In this document: in pieces, positions 34,630-46,454 of the stretch
How the letters are laid out: each line of letters starts with the position of its first letter
Position numbering within the stretch: position 1 is the first letter of the stretch
Assembly: GCA_026225945.1 (NCBI GenBank)
Contig: JAMJFZ010002500.1
Location: 3,378,501 to 3,442,500, forward strand
Direction: 5' to 3'
From: Cricetomys ansorgei
Taxonomy: Eukaryota; Chordata; Mammalia; Rodentia; Nesomyidae
Length of the DNA: 64,000 nucleotides
The notes under the pieces: generated by a model
What the model was told of the DNA's origin: nothing
What the model saw: the letters and a program-made list of their open reading frames with translations, nothing else
The model's database searches: none
Made by a program: the position numbers and the translations under genes

Positions 34630-34800
34630 TTGCTTAAAATCATTATTTGAAGTTTCAGTTCAGATACTACTCCATTCTAGAAGACCTTCCATACTCTTCT
34701 CTACCTGCTCCTACCATTGAAATTCATAAGTATGTTCATTTTGTTATTTCTATGGAACATTTTAACTGAGTACTTAGGTGTGCATCAAATAAAAAATAGA
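34630..34800 (+). mobile_element. L2 LINE fragment, plus strand (tentative)
   Basis: GTTTCAGTTCAGATACTACT, CCATTCTAGAAGACCTTCC and the later GAGTACTTAGGTGTGCATCA are in the order of the L2 3' end ('ttcagctcaaatgtcacctcc...gaggccttccctg'). Confidence 0.45.
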
Positions 34801-35709
34801 ACCATCCTGTATACAAAGCCAGGTAGCTGCTCACTGGTACCCATCCCATCTGTCCAAAGTGATAGCGCCACTAATATTTTAATAGGCACATAGCAAAATA
34901 AGAAAGGCATTGTTCTGCACTTCCCCTCTAGACACAGGCAGACATATGACTCTCCTATGGACAGTAAGCATGCACCTTCTCAAAAAAGCACCTAAAGGGT
35001 CCCCTTCATTCTTTTCCTTCTACATTCCTTTCTCCTTCTTGTAGGCTAAAACCAGATCTGCTAGATGATGCTGGTCAGAGATCCTGACCAAGAGGCAGCC
35101 TTGGGAATAGAGAGACACACGTAGCCATAGAGCAGATATGCTGGAAAAGCCTAGGTCTTCATATACCACCCTACTTCTGGGTTTCCAGTTTAAAAGGCAC
35201 ACAGTTCTGGCCTTAAATTGTTGTTTCTTTGGGACTCTGTTACCTGTTACCAAACTTAATCCAAAGAGATATATAAATCAAATTCTATACCTCCTCAGTA
35301 CATGGTGCTGTGCCTAAGACAGTGAGTCTTTGAGGGACAGTTGCTGATTCCGTGCAAGTAGGTAGCAAAAGAACTGAGAGTCTTCATGAATCGCCACCTT
35401 CTCATCCCACATGCATTGCATGCTCCCCTGTGTCCAGGACACTAAAGCCAATCTATTTTGGGTATAAAATTTTGCCTTCAGAAGTCTCTCAGGTTCTTGA
35501 ACACAATTTCACCTCTAATTTATTTATTCTAACAGTAATATGCTTTTTGACTTTTTCATGTAGCTGAAGAAAGCAAATTTATTTAATAATTTCATGGATA
35601 CTCAAGAGCCAGAAGCCTGAAATTGACATAATAACATATCTCAAAAAAGAAAAAAAAAAGAAAAAACTGATAGTGACAATGGGATTCAAGCAGCTAAACA
35701 ATTTGGTTC
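34801..35709. other. Unassigned sequence
   Basis: No gene or family recognised. An A-rich (AAAG) patch lies at 35643-35668. Confidence 0.4.
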
Positions 35710-35828
35710 CACAGACGACAGCGCTGAGGTTCAGAGAGGTTGCATGGCTAATTCCAGGTCACACAAATGTTGAATGGCAGCGCTGATGTCAGAACCCACT
35801 TAATCAGACTTCCCACTGCGCACTCTTA
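35710..35828 (+). mobile_element. MIR SINE 3' half, plus strand
   Basis: GCGCTGAGGTTCAGAGAGGT, TCCAGGTCACACAAATG and CAGCGCTGATGTCAGAACC match 'actgaggcacagagaggtta...aggtcacacagct...gagccgggattcgaaccc'. Confidence 0.75.
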
Positions 35829-36232
35829 GAGTCAGTTAGGGCATCATTGATTGCGAAGAACAAACTACTAACGTAAGCAGCAAGCAAACGACCTTTGGAA
35901 ATGTGGGGATTCGCGGCATCTGAAGCCTGGAACTCAGGCGCCAGCAGCTCTGCCCCTGCCTGGTTTCCATGGCAATATCAGTTACAGGACTCACGCTGCT
36001 GTGACCAATGGAATGAATGAATGAACTGCAGCATTTTTTAAACTGTTCTTTCATACTGATCTTTTTTTTTTTTTCTTTCCCCACTCAATGGCCATTGCCT
36101 TCTCTGACTCCGCCTGGCTGGCAGACCCTGGGGCTGCAGCTGAGAATGTCCTAACCCATGTTTTTCTTAACCCAGTGTAGGGAATGAGACATGAAGGGAT
36201 AGCTCCTGAAGATGATTAGGGGACTGGGGATA
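35829..36232. other. Unassigned spacer
   Basis: Nothing recognised except a poly(T) run at 36061-36074. Confidence 0.4.
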
Positions 36233-36350
36233 TGGGAAAAGAGAAAGGGTGAGGAGAAAAGGAGGGTGGGAGGAGGGAGGCAGAGGAGGAGGGGGAAAGA
36301 AGGAGGAGAGGAGGAAATGAGCAAGAGGAAGAAGAGCAAAAAGAGAAGGA
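36233..36350. repeat. Polypurine tract (GGA-rich)
   Basis: About 115 bp of nearly pure A/G on the + strand with AGGAGG words. Confidence 0.9.
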
Positions 36351-38042
36351 ATTATTTCTGTTTCGCCTGGCTGTCCCTTGCTTCCTGTTTTTATGGTTTT
36401 TTTTTAAATTTGGTTATGCATCTTAAAATCTGCAGTTATAACCCATGAGATGACAAGCCAGAGAAGTAACAGTCTGTTCTTTAAGGGGAGTTGAAAGGAT
36501 GTTACAAAGCAGCTGAGTTCTCTAGGATGACTGAGCCACGCCCCCAGCCCGACCACTCAGCGTTCCCCATAGATCTCATTAGGTGGCATCATCCATTTTC
36601 TTGTGCTCACAGTAAGTTGGATGTGTACTGTTTCCAGCCAAAAGCAGAATTCTAAGACCATTGGCAAAGGGTCTACTTTATCGATTCTGGATTTTGTGCT
36701 TGCTTCTCAAACTGTGGAAGACCAGACCAACAGGAGTGAGCATCCTCGGGCTTCATCTTGTATGAAGTCAAGTCTGTTGATTTGCCTCTCCCGTTGAAAT
36801 ATTGCTGGCAAAGATGAGGGAACAGGATGCCCCCAAGGAGCAAATGCCCATAACTCATCCATGTGGTAGCATTCTGTACTGCTAACGTGATAACATCGGT
36901 GAGTAACAGAGAGCATGACAGTTACAAAGCAGTTGTCAGCACGTGAGTGTACACTTGTTAGCACTTCGAAAGGAATTGGGACACTTCCTCCCTTCCATTA
37001 CTGTACATGGTAGTGCTACCAACTAGCTTCCCAGATGGAGAGGGGTTTATCTGGGACATGGTTCTGAAGGCTTCAGAGCAGCTTCATCTTCAATGAGAAC
37101 TTTGTAGAGAATAGCACGTAGGAGACCATGAAGACAAGAGGCAGAAGCACCAGACAAACAGCTGCAGGTCAATTCCGGGGTAGGGCTTGCTCGTATGAAA
37201 AAGCTCACTCGCAGGACAACTCAAGGTCTCTCCCTTTGAGGGAGAGCCACACTGAACTTAGGACATCACACAAGTCCATGTCCATTCCACTCCCCACCTG
37301 TACCACCATTCCAGGGATCACGCTTCCAACAGGAAGTCACCTAGGACAAACCGCTCCCAAGCCATAGCAACCAATTTTGTGTTCTCATGTGAAAACTAAT
37401 AAAGTGTAAAATGCACACAAGAAGACTCTATTATATAATTTGCAATTTCACAATTCAATGATTTTCTTTTTCAAAGTATACAGTTAGCTAAGCCAATTTA
37501 AACAGTTAAAATTGTCATAGATATTATATTTCATAACTATTCCTTTGTTAGTTTTAGCCCTAAAGATTTCTCTATACTTTTATCACTTGTGTATCTTTGC
37601 ATTTATTTCCTGTTTATTTTATATAACGTAAAAATTTATAATTCTAATATATACAACCGTTGGTTACGAACAAGAAGGACCTCCCGACGACTTATTAAGC
37701 AGGGCACTTCATCTATTTCTAATTCGCAAGGTAAGTCAAATTTGTGTCGAATGTTGTTTGACTTGAGAGCATATGAGGATTGTAGCAGTGAGCGAGCAAA
37801 CTCAAGTGCAAGGTTCCTGCATTTTTTCCCACCACACTCAAGGTGTATCGCTCAAGAAGTAACATGTGCTTGGTTTGAATTTGTAGTTGATTCAGGTTAA
37901 GATCTGCATATAGGATTGAACAGGAAAACTCTGGAAGAAACACACCACAGGTCAAGATCTGTAGAGTTCTAGGAAGTAAGAAAAATCTATCTGATCTTCG
38001 GTGTATACAAAATCTTGGGACAAAATCCATGCTTAGTTAATC
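36351..38042. other. Unassigned sequence
   Basis: No recognised gene or repeat family. Short frames at 36603-36964 occur on both strands, as expected by chance. Confidence 0.4.
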
Positions 38043-38173
38043 GAAAGAAAGAAAGGAAAGAAGGAAGGGAGGGAGGAACGAAGGGAGGGAGGAAGGAAGG
38101 GAGGAAGGAAGGAAGGAAGGGAGGAAGGAGAGGAGGGAGGGAGGAAGAAAAGACAAAGGAGCAAAGAAAACAA
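38043..38173. repeat. (GGAA)n polypurine tract
   Basis: About 130 bp of GAAA/GGAA/GGGA units. Runs of Lys/Glu/Gly on one strand and Ser/Leu/Pro/Phe on the other give false open frames. Confidence 0.92.
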
Positions 38174-38882
38174 AAGCATACAGCAAGTCCTTACTAATGG
38201 CCAGGTGAGGAAAGGCTTGAAGGGCACAAATACATTCTAGAGAAAAGTTGATTGTGAAAAACACAGAACAAAGGAAAATAAAATGGAAAAACACCAGCTA
38301 ATAATCCAACTGCATCTCTTCCCCATACCAAGAAGCTTCTATATTCTGGCATGCTCCTAAAATATTCAAGACAATATGGGCCATGGAACTTACTCCTATT
38401 TAATTTAAAACTAGTTTATAGTCAGAAGGCATAATTTTAAAAAGAATAACATTTAGGGTCTCAGCTCGATTTTATCCTTGCTCAGAATAATAAGATGAAG
38501 ACAGCTCCAGGCAGGCTCTCACAGGTCCTGCCCACCAAATGGTATTGTACACATGACCTTGGATCAATAGCTCCAAACTCCACCCACACAGCTGGCACTC
38601 CTGTGGGCATTCCCATGAGAACATCTCCAAGAGTGAGTATATTTAAGCAGTGCATGCTATTTGCTTGCTCCAATATAAGCCACAGAAACAGATTCCACCG
38701 AGTTTTCTTGGCAAGAAGAAATGCACAGATGATAAATTTTAAAATCTCACTGTGCAATTTAATTTTTCCATTAAAATCTTTCATTTCTTTAAATAGGTCT
38801 TTTAAAATGATGTTAAGAGACACAATTTGTTATTGGATGGAGGATCTACCGAGAAAGACAAGGCAGGGAGCCTGTAGACAGT
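38174..38882. other. Unassigned sequence
   Basis: A 141-codon plus frame (38495-38920) and a 113-codon minus frame (38482-38823) overlap. Neither resembles a protein I know, and the plus frame runs into a SINE. Confidence 0.4.
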
Positions 38883-39000
38883 CTACCATAGCAGGTAAAG
38901 GTGCTCACTACGAAGCCTGAAGATCCTGGAACACAGGTGGGTAAAAGAAGAGAATAGCTCCCACAAAGTGCCACCTGGCTTCCACATGCATAGCCTGATA
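38883..39000 (+). mobile_element. tRNA-derived SINE (B4-like head), plus strand
   Basis: GCAGGTAAAGGTGCTCACTA, CGAAGCCTGAAGATCC and the later CTGGCTTCCACATGCATAG match, in sense, the same module seen antisense at 18735-18927. Confidence 0.6.
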
Positions 39001-40497
39001 TACACTACTTCTCCTGCAAAAGTAAATGCAAAAAACAAGTTAAAGGTTACAGACTGCATATATACCATGCAACTATAATTTGAAGCATGAAATTATATCA
39101 ATGCTGTGTTATACTCTGCCTAGAATCTTCTGGTAGGGAATTTTGAGAAGGGTATTTCCTTGGAGCTATCTCACCAGCTTGGATAGGGCCAGATTTACAA
39201 AGTGCCTTGTGGATAACCCGAAACAAATAGTTTTCTCGGTGTGAATTTAAATCCCTATCTGCCAAAGCAGATTCTGGAACTAAACCCAGAAACTAAGGGA
39301 TAATTCCCTTCTTCACTCCTTTCCAATAAGAGTGTCTTCCTCCCACAGGAGATCCTGCATGGTAGACAGGCGGTAGAAATGCAAACTGCAAGCAGCAATG
39401 AAATGCACCAAGGGGATTACACCAGAGCTTGGTGGAGGTGCTGAGGGGCCAGGAGAGGAGACAAGGCAGCCAAAACAGTCTTGTGCTGCACATGCATGCA
39501 TGCTTACACATTCTAGAAGTCTGAGGGCGGGGGGCAGTGGCCATAATGTGGATGAAAGTTGTGGGTAGGTAAGAAAACACTCTTTAAATGCCCGTCTCAA
39601 GCACCTCCCATGTCCTTGGTGTTCGGCATCAGCGAGCCGCAGCAGTAGGCAGGTGGAAGCAGTAGAAGAAGCATCCGCTAACATCACAGTCCCCGTGGAC
39701 TTGGTTACCAAGACTCTTAACCCTAAACATGTTACAGTCCCCCACGCAGGCCCTGGCAATCAGGACCCTCAGCTCTTGAAGGTGGGCAGTGCTACACGCT
39801 CTTCACCTGGGGTCTGAGACTCCTGACCCTAACAACCTCACAGACAGCTCACTGGAACTCTTGTGGTGGCCAGGGCCTGCAGGACTCATTCTCCAGCTCA
39901 CTGCGGCTTTTCATTGGCTCTCTGCCCTCTCAGCCTCACACCACTTCCACGTTCCTTCTTTCTGCCTTGGCTACTCTCAGACTCCTCAGCTGCTTCTTCA
40001 ACTTGTCCTTCAACTTCCCCTTCTACATCATAGTGGGAACTTCCAGCATAAGCGGGGATACCCACTTCTGTTAAGATTACATTCCGGAGTTAAGGGGCTA
40101 TGTCCCCTGGAGCCATTTATTCTTATATTCAGTAGTCTTTTCAGAACTTAGGACAGCCTCTTGTTTGTCTTCTTTCAGTCTGTTTTGTATTTGTTCACAT
40201 CTTTCACTCTGATTCCCCAATCCAACCAAGATTTGTCTCTAACCTTTATCCCTAATCAGAGGCCAGTGTTTGAACTGAAGAAGCTGGTTGATGAGTGTCC
40301 ATGGAATCATGAACATTTCTAAAGGAGTATTCTGTTCAAATACGTGCTGTTCTCCATAGCCTGTATGTCATCAAACTAATGATGTAGGATTTTCCAAGCC
40401 ATGGAAAAGAGCTGCTATTAACCTGAATAGGAAACCACAGTTTGGCTTTTATCAAGAAAGATATGATTTGAACTTCACTTCAAAAATAGCCCCCAGT
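39001..40497. other. Unassigned, relatively GC-richer sequence
   Basis: 39290-40080 is richer in C and G than its surroundings and holds longer frames (148 codons minus at 39313-39759, 120 plus at 39789-40151). No protein family is recognised and no repeat assigned. A small antisense SINE-head-like GAGCTATCTCACCAGC lies at about 39164-39179. Confidence 0.4.
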
Positions 40498-40636
40498 TTC
40501 TGGATCTGGTGGCTCATATTTTAAATTATAGTACTTATAAGGCAAAGGAGGTAGATCTCTGTGAGTTTAAGGTCGGTCTAGTCTATATGGTGAGCTGCAG
40601 GCAATAGGGGATACATAGTAATGGCTTGTCTCCAGT
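40498..40636 (+). mobile_element. Old B1 SINE, plus strand
   Basis: GATCTGGTGGCTCATATTTT, AGATCTCTGTGAGTTTAAGG and GTCTAGTCTATATGGTGAGC follow B1 order with many substitutions. Confidence 0.65.
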
Positions 40637-40638
40637 AG

Positions 40639-40757
40639 ACAGATAGATGGATGTGTCCATGGGTGGATGGATAGAGGGATAAATGGGAGTGTGGGTAGAT
40701 GGTTAGATGGGTAGATGGGTAGATAGACAGATGAGAAAGAGAGAAAGAGAAAGAGAG
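40639..40757. repeat. (GATA/GATG)n then (GAAA)n repeat at B1 tail
   Basis: AGATAGATGGATG and GGTAGATGGTTAGATG units followed by GAGAAAGAGAAAGAG. Confidence 0.85.
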
Positions 40758-41561
40758 GTCCCTTAGGCTTCTAGAGAATACAGGAAAAGAGATCAGTTAT
40801 AAGAGTCGCCACAGTAAGTGCAGAGTCACATGAGTAGACAAAAGAAAATGGACATATTTTGGACAAATGGACAATTCATACAATGGGATGTATTGTGGGT
40901 GATCAAAATAAGAATAGTTAGTGATTTGCAAGGAAGGAAAAGAAGTAGTAAGAAAAGAGAAGAATCAAAGAAGAAATCACTTAGGTTTCCGCCTGAACAA
41001 CTTGGAGTCATCCTTTAACGCTGTGGGACCACCGAGCTCATAGAAATTCAGACAAAGGGAAGAAATCTAGAGTTCTGTTCCAGATGTCCACTAAACACCC
41101 AAGTGGACATGAATAAGGACTACCTCCTCTTTCCAAGAGGAAGGTAAGAATTAAAAAACCCTGAGATGGGTGTCATCCAGCAGAGAATTTTGTCTGAGAA
41201 AAATAAATACCTGGTTCCATCTTGGAGACAGACCATCTCTTATTCAGAGAGTTTTTTTTTCCAAGAGGGCCATGGAAATATGCAAATGTACAACAAAGAT
41301 TCCTTTTCATGCCTGGATGCAGAGGTGTTGGAAGCTATAAATATGAGCATGATGACGTAAGGGCTCCTTTGCGGTGGCAGAGCCGAACGCCTGCAGACTG
41401 CACCTCTCTGAGTAAGATTCCCTTTCTGCGTAGGGATGTAAGCTGCCTATAAAAGTGCATTTTATTATGTTCTTAGAAAACACATGGGTCTGTGATGAGC
41501 AGATATTGATGAGAACTGGATAGGCTATCATAGGGATTAGAAATTGATAGCTCATGAAAAA
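40758..41561. other. Unassigned sequence with promoter-like words
   Basis: No transposon recognised. TATAAATA at 41336-41343 and TGACGTAA at 41353-41360 are followed by a short CpG-containing stretch; see the findings. Confidence 0.35.
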
Positions 41562-41563
41562 GA

Positions 41564-41690
41564 GCTGGTCACAGTAGCTTGAGTCCACAGTCTCACCTAC
41601 TTGGGAGGCTGAGACAGGAGGATCATTTCAGCACAGGAGTTTGAGATCAGCCTAGGAAACACAGCAAGACCCCCCACCCCTCAAAAAGGG
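41564..41690 (+). mobile_element. Proto-B1 / 7SL-derived monomer, plus strand
   Basis: CACCTACTTGGGAGGCTGAG, ACAGGAGGATCATTTCAGCA, CAGGAGTTTGAGATCAGCCT and AGGAAACACAGCAAGACC resemble 7SL-like monomers (proto-B1, FLAM/FRAM-like) more than ordinary B1. In ordinary B1 the corresponding text is 'gatttctgagttcaaggccagcctgg'. No clean A-tail. Confidence 0.65.
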
Positions 41691-42519
41691 GGTGGTATGT
41701 AAAGTGCTTTTTTATTATGGCACGTTAGTGTCATTAATATCCTAAGGCAAGACTGTGCTCACAGGTGTGGGATGGGACTTCGTGACATGGATATATTTTT
41801 GATGCCTACATTTCAAGGAGAGACCATGCTGGTACGAATGCAATAGATAAAGTCTATTTTAAAGATGAGGACAGAGGTGAGAAGAGCACACCTTTCTCTT
41901 TCTCAGTCTTGAAAAAGACATGGCTCTGCATTTGAATGGGTGAAACTGCATGTGAACAATTCTTTGATAGGATACAAACTGGTGTCTGCAATAGAAAAAT
42001 AGGTTACTAGCAATGGGATTAGAGTGTCTGTTTGAAAAGTGAGGTCATATCTACGGGCCACTTAAAATTGTTTTCTCAATAGTTTAGGAACCCATCTAGT
42101 TCTGAATTGTTAAAACATTTTGATAGCTTTGGCGTATGAAATTCTTACCTCTCATTTTCTTTTAGTTGGTGGGCCTTTAAAAGGTTGGGTACAAGTTGAG
42201 TTTTTAGTAAATTTATTCTTAATGCATAGATAGTTAAAGAATTAATTATCTTGTATATTAAAAAATTATCTTGTATATTAAAAATATTATAAATCAAGTA
42301 ATGACTTCCTGACTTATATCTTAATATACTGACAGATAATCCAATATACAACCTGTATTCCTGCTATATGCAGATACTTTCGGGTCTCAGCATGTATTAT
42401 AAACTGTACGGCTGAGTGAACTACAAGTAAAACTCAAAACACTTTTTCTTGAGATTAATTTCTTGATTTAAAGTATTAAGTCTAGCATTAAAATATTTTT
42501 TAAAGTGTTGAGCACAGTT
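41691..42519. other. Unassigned sequence
   Basis: Contains a precise 20-bp tandem duplication at about 42245-42284 (unit ATTATCTTGTATATTAAAAA). No gene. Confidence 0.45.
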
Positions 42520-43295
42520 AGCTATAAGGGAAATATAAATAAAAGCTACTTTGAGATTCTATCACACCTCAGTCAGAAGGTATAACATCAGGAAAACAAA
42601 GAACAACAAATACCTGACCGATGTGGAGCCCCACTAAGTACTGGTAGGAATGTACAGTGGTGCATTGCTATGGAAATCAATGTGGAGACTCCTCTAAATC
42701 CAAAAACAGAACTGCCTCATGACCTAGCTATACCACTCCTGGGCATATACCCAAAGGACTCTATGCCTTACTACAGAGCTAGATCTTCAGCCATGCTCTT
42801 TTCTGCTCTGTTCACTACCTCTAGGAAATGGATTCATCTTGTTCCTCGACAGATGAATGGATAAGGAAAATGTGCTATGTGAGCACAATGGGATTTTATT
42901 CAAGAAAATTTTATTTGCAAGAAAATGTTAAGAATTGTTAATTATTAAAGTGAAGTAGCCCAAACTCAGGAAGGTAAATACCATACGTTTCTCTCTTAAA
43001 TGAGGGTCTTAGATTTCAACTGTTATATATGCAGATGCAGGTCATAAATTATAAAAAGGGATCACGTGAAGGAAAAAAAGATTTTAAGTGAGGTGAGGGA
43101 GAGGGTAATAGAGCACACGGGGAATAAAAGCAGAACGGGACTAGTGAGTGAGGAAGGGCACACGTGGAGAACCAAAGGAATACAGGCGAGGCGTTGGGGA
43201 CAATCGACAAAAACAGAATACTTGCATAGTTCAAGAAATTAAATAAATAAATAAATAAATAAATACAAAAAAAAAAAAAAAGAAAAAAGAAAACA
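42520..43295 (+). mobile_element. LINE-1 3' end (ORF2 C-terminus and 3' UTR), plus strand
   Basis: Codons near 42670-42760 translate to the conserved end of ORF2 (PLLGIYPKDS-type motif after a DLAIPLL stretch), then drift out of frame. They are followed by L1 text 'ggattttattcaagaaaatt' and a G-rich 3' UTR (GAGGTGAGGGAGAGGGTAAT). It ends in an (AAAT)n plus poly(A) tail at 43239-43282. The copy is 5'-truncated and inactive. Confidence 0.85.
43239..43282. repeat. (AAAT)n and poly(A) tail of the L1
   Basis: About seven AAAT units followed by an A-run, forming the 3' tail. Confidence 0.9.
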
Positions 43296-44039
43296 CATGC
43301 ACATAGGAAAATTCCATAAGAAGAACCTATTACTTTGTCAACTTAAAGAACTAAATAAAAATCAGTGAAAAATAAAGAATTGAGGTTTGGATATAGAGAG
43401 CTACTACTGTAAATAAAATGACTCCAGAGCTTCCTATTTAGTTATGATTAAACGACATTCCAGAACTAAAATTAAGTACTGTCCTTGTCTGTAGTCGCTG
43501 AACATGCTATAAATCTTGTAGACTGAGGACCATACAGGGAACAGAGCAGCCACTCAGGGGAGCCAGTTTAGCTATTGGGAGCAGGCAGAGAGGCCAGCAG
43601 AGGCAGAACAGCAGCAACAGAGAGAGGAATGCATTCAGAAAAACGCTCCTCCAGTGCTCTCAGTATGCAGAGAAATAACTTCCCCAAACCGACTGTGCTG
43701 CGGTAGGAAGGCGGCTGGAACCATCCTACACCCATTCTTTAAAAGAGACTGCACTAAGACGCAACTGGAACGCTTGTCCCTCCACCTCCTAATCTGGAAG
43801 CTCATTCTAAACAAGAACCTGCCATATAAAAAGGACCTCAATATATCTGAATGGAAAGATACATCCTTGAGTCAGACATTTTGTTTCAAAGGAACAATTT
43901 ATTTTAAATCACCACCACCCTGTACTCCCTGAATCCACGTGTGTATTGGTACTATTAACATGGGGAGGCGGTATCTTTCTGAAGATCTGGAGTTGCAGCA
44001 GAATGGAGGCAGGGACTCCATAGAGCACATAGACTAGTT
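43296..44039. other. Unassigned sequence
   Basis: A 92-codon plus frame (43654-43932) is opposed by a minus frame and resembles no known protein. No repeat recognised. Confidence 0.4.
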
Positions 44040-44177
44040 GTCAGGCATGGTTGCACACACACGTTATCTTAACACTTGGGAGGTCAAGGCAGAAGGCTTT
44101 CTCTGAGTTGAAGGTCAGCCTGGGTTACACAGCAAGTACAAGGCCAGCTGTGAATACATAGAAAAACTATCTCAAAG
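44040..44177 (+). mobile_element. B1 SINE, plus strand, diverged
   Basis: CTTAACACTTGGGAGGTCAA, GAGTTGAAGGTCAGCCTGGG and CTATCTCAAAG follow B1 order. No A-tail is preserved. Confidence 0.75.
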
Positions 44178-44544
44178 AAACACCTCCAACAAAGAAGACT
44201 GGCTACATGATATAATTCTTTCGTGATGATGTAAGCGACTAGCTGAGGAGAACCAGAGAACAGGCTTTGGAATGGCTAGCCTTCAAAGCTTCATCCTCCT
44301 GCTTCATCCTCCAGAGTGTTGATATCACAACACTGCTTAGCTTTGTGACATTTTAAAAAATAATGTACAACCCTGTATATGGTATGTACGGCCATAAAGA
44401 AAGACAGTCAACATGGGTTTAACTTGAACAAGCTGCAGCTAACACTCCTTGTCCCAACCAAAGAAAAATGATGAGATTTCTAAATCTCTAATCACCAGCA
44501 GAAAGCTCAAAGGAAAGGGGCTTAACAATTTGTCCTTGGGACAA
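44178..44544. other. Unassigned spacer
   Basis: A short direct repeat (GCTTCATCCTCC twice) lies at about 44288-44312; otherwise nothing recognised. Confidence 0.4.
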
Positions 44545-44795
44545 TGTAAGGATCTAAACTGCCTTCAAACCTCACGTGTTGATCACTTGGTGCCCCTTAT
44601 ACAGTGCTCACAAGTCACTGGATTATGAATGCTTTGGCCTTTCCAATGGTGAAATCCATTGGTGAGCTCATAACTTTCCAAGCTATCGGAAGATTGTGGA
44701 AACTTCTAGAAGGTAGAGCCTAGTTAGAAGAAATTGGGAGCATACTCTAAAAGGTTATAGTTTGTGCCTGACACCTTCTTGTCTTTCATTCCTTT
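44545..44795 (+). mobile_element. MaLR-type LTR 5' portion, plus strand
   Basis: CACGTGTTGATCACTTGGTG, CCATTGGTGAGCTCATAAC, TTTCCAAGCTATCGGAAGAT and GAGCCTAGTTAGAAGAAATT match the order of MLT/MT-type LTRs. The 3' part is absent. Confidence 0.65.
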
Positions 44796-44839
44796 AGAAA
44801 CAACAACAAAAACAAACACAAGAAAAAGTTGGCTAAGTT

Positions 44840-45026
44840 GTTTTAAAAGAGTTTTTGTGACTGTTTTGCCTGCATGTACGTATGTAGCATGTAAGTGTGT
44901 TTGCTGCCCACGTAGGCCAGAATAAGGCATCAGATCCTCTGGAACTGACATGGGTGCTGGGAACCAAACCCAGATCCTTGCAAGAGCAACAAGTGCTCTT
45001 AACCACCGAGCCATCTCCACAGCCCA
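44840..45026 (-). mobile_element. B3 SINE, minus strand
   Basis: GCATCAGATCCTCTGGAACT, GGGTGCTGGGAACCAAACC and CCACCGAGCCATCTCC give antisense B3 body, box B and head. The two overlapping minus frames here (98 and 65 codons) are read through the SINE and are not genes. Confidence 0.88.
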
Positions 45027-45121
45027 GCACCTAATTTCTTAATAGTACACTTTTATCTCCTAGTTGCTCAAAGAACAATGTGTGTGTCTATCAAAGGAAA
45101 ATGTGTGTATGTACACATGTA

Positions 45122-45126
<5 letters not shown>

Positions 45127-45165
<39 letters not shown>
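45127..45165. repeat. (TG)n microsatellite
   Basis: Nearly pure TG, about 19 units. Confidence 0.95.
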
Positions 45166-45166
<1 letters not shown>

Positions 45167-45374
45167 TGCGTGCCCCCTTCATGTGTCATGGTCTACCTTA
45201 AATGAATATGATATCTTTTCATTGAAGAGGTATGAACCCTAAAGCAGTGTAATTTTATTTATAAATATTTATACAAGTGGATATTTATTCCATAGATGTT
45301 CTTATCCTCCGATACTCTAATTCTGTGCATAATAGGAATCTCCTAATACATTGTTACTAATTTTATCTTACTCA

Positions 45375-45514
45375 GGAGCCAGGTAGAGTACCACACTTGT
45401 AATTCCTGTACTGAGGAAGAGGCAGAGGATTGTATCAAGTTTGAAACAGCCTGCTGTACACGCTGGATTCCATGCCAGCCTGGATTACAGAGAGACACCC
45501 ATCTCAAGAATAAA
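45375..45514 (+). mobile_element. B1 SINE, plus strand, diverged
   Basis: GAGCCAGGTAGAGTACCACA, CTGAGGAAGAGGCAGAGGAT and CCAGCCTGGATTACAGAGAG follow B1. Confidence 0.75.
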
Positions 45515-45814
45515 TGACCGATCAAGTACTAGAGAATTCTATCTAAGTAGCACTTGCTATGAGTTGACACACTTATCATTGTTTATGTCTCCTTACAGAT
45601 GTGCTCCTTTTTTTTTACTTACAGTGTTTTCCTTCACCCTGAAGAAAATCCTTTAGTGTTGTCGGGGGAAATTGTCATTGCACTAGAAGCTATTTTGTTG
45701 CCATTTTGCTTTTCCTGTCTCTAGGGGAGAAGTCAGCAGTAATTCCATCAAAATCCCATGTGTGTAAATAACGGTTTCTGTGACAGCTTTGAAGACTTAA
45801 CAGTATTTTTTTAA

Positions 45815-46017
45815 GTAATCTTTAAAATTTTTTTCAATGTTTATTTTTATTTTATGTGCATTGATATTTTGCCTGTATATATCTCTGTGTGAGGGTGCCA
45901 GATGCCCTGGGGCTGGAGTTACACACAGGTGTGAGCTGCCATGTGGGTGCTGGGCATTGAGCCTGCGTCCTCCAGAACAGCCAGTGCTCTAAACCATTGA
46001 GCCATCTCTCCAGCCCC
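45815..46017 (-). mobile_element. B3 SINE, minus strand
   Basis: CCCTGGGGCTGGAGTTACAC, GAGCTGCCATGTGGGTGCTG and GAGCCATCTCTCCAGCCCC give a clean antisense B3, with an A-tail complement (AAAATTTTTTTC) to the left. Confidence 0.92.
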
Positions 46018-46370
46018 AAAACTTAAGTGTTTATTTGTTATTGCTTATGGGAGTTTGATAATGATGTTCAGAGATACAGTTATCAACCTGGCTTGAGCTT
46101 TGCTCAGGATCTTGAAACTAGCTTGTGACAGACAAGGTACACACTAATGTTTTCTTAGCAAAGATGTTGGCCTTGGTAGCCAGCAACAGTTGAATACAGG
46201 AAAGGCACTCTGACTGGCATAGATCACATAGTACCTTCATTACTATTTAAAAAAACAAAGTCTCTGAAAGGCTAACAGGACCTATGCTAGGCTAAAGATT
46301 GTCACACGCATACAGGCATAATCACACATGTAAACCTGAATGTACACACACAGTAGTCAAAGAAAGTGGT
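46018..46370. other. Unassigned spacer
   Basis: No gene or repeat recognised. Confidence 0.4.
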
Positions 46371-46378
46371 AGAAAAAT

Positions 46379-46415
46379 TATTTATTTATTTATGTATTTA
46401 ATGTATTTAATGTAT

Positions 46416-46454
<39 letters not shown>

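Noticed and set aside
38495..38920. 141-codon plus-strand frame
   Set aside because: Opposed by a 113-codon minus frame and its 3' end runs into a SINE; sequence unlike any known protein.
39313..39759. 148-codon minus-strand frame in a GC-richer stretch
   Set aside because: Overlaps a second minus frame at 39293-39580; no recognisable protein, splice context or homologue. Higher GC alone lengthens chance frames.
42670..42864. 64-codon plus-strand frame
   Set aside because: Real coding ancestry (end of L1 ORF2) but a truncated, frame-broken fragment; annotated as L1, not as a gene.
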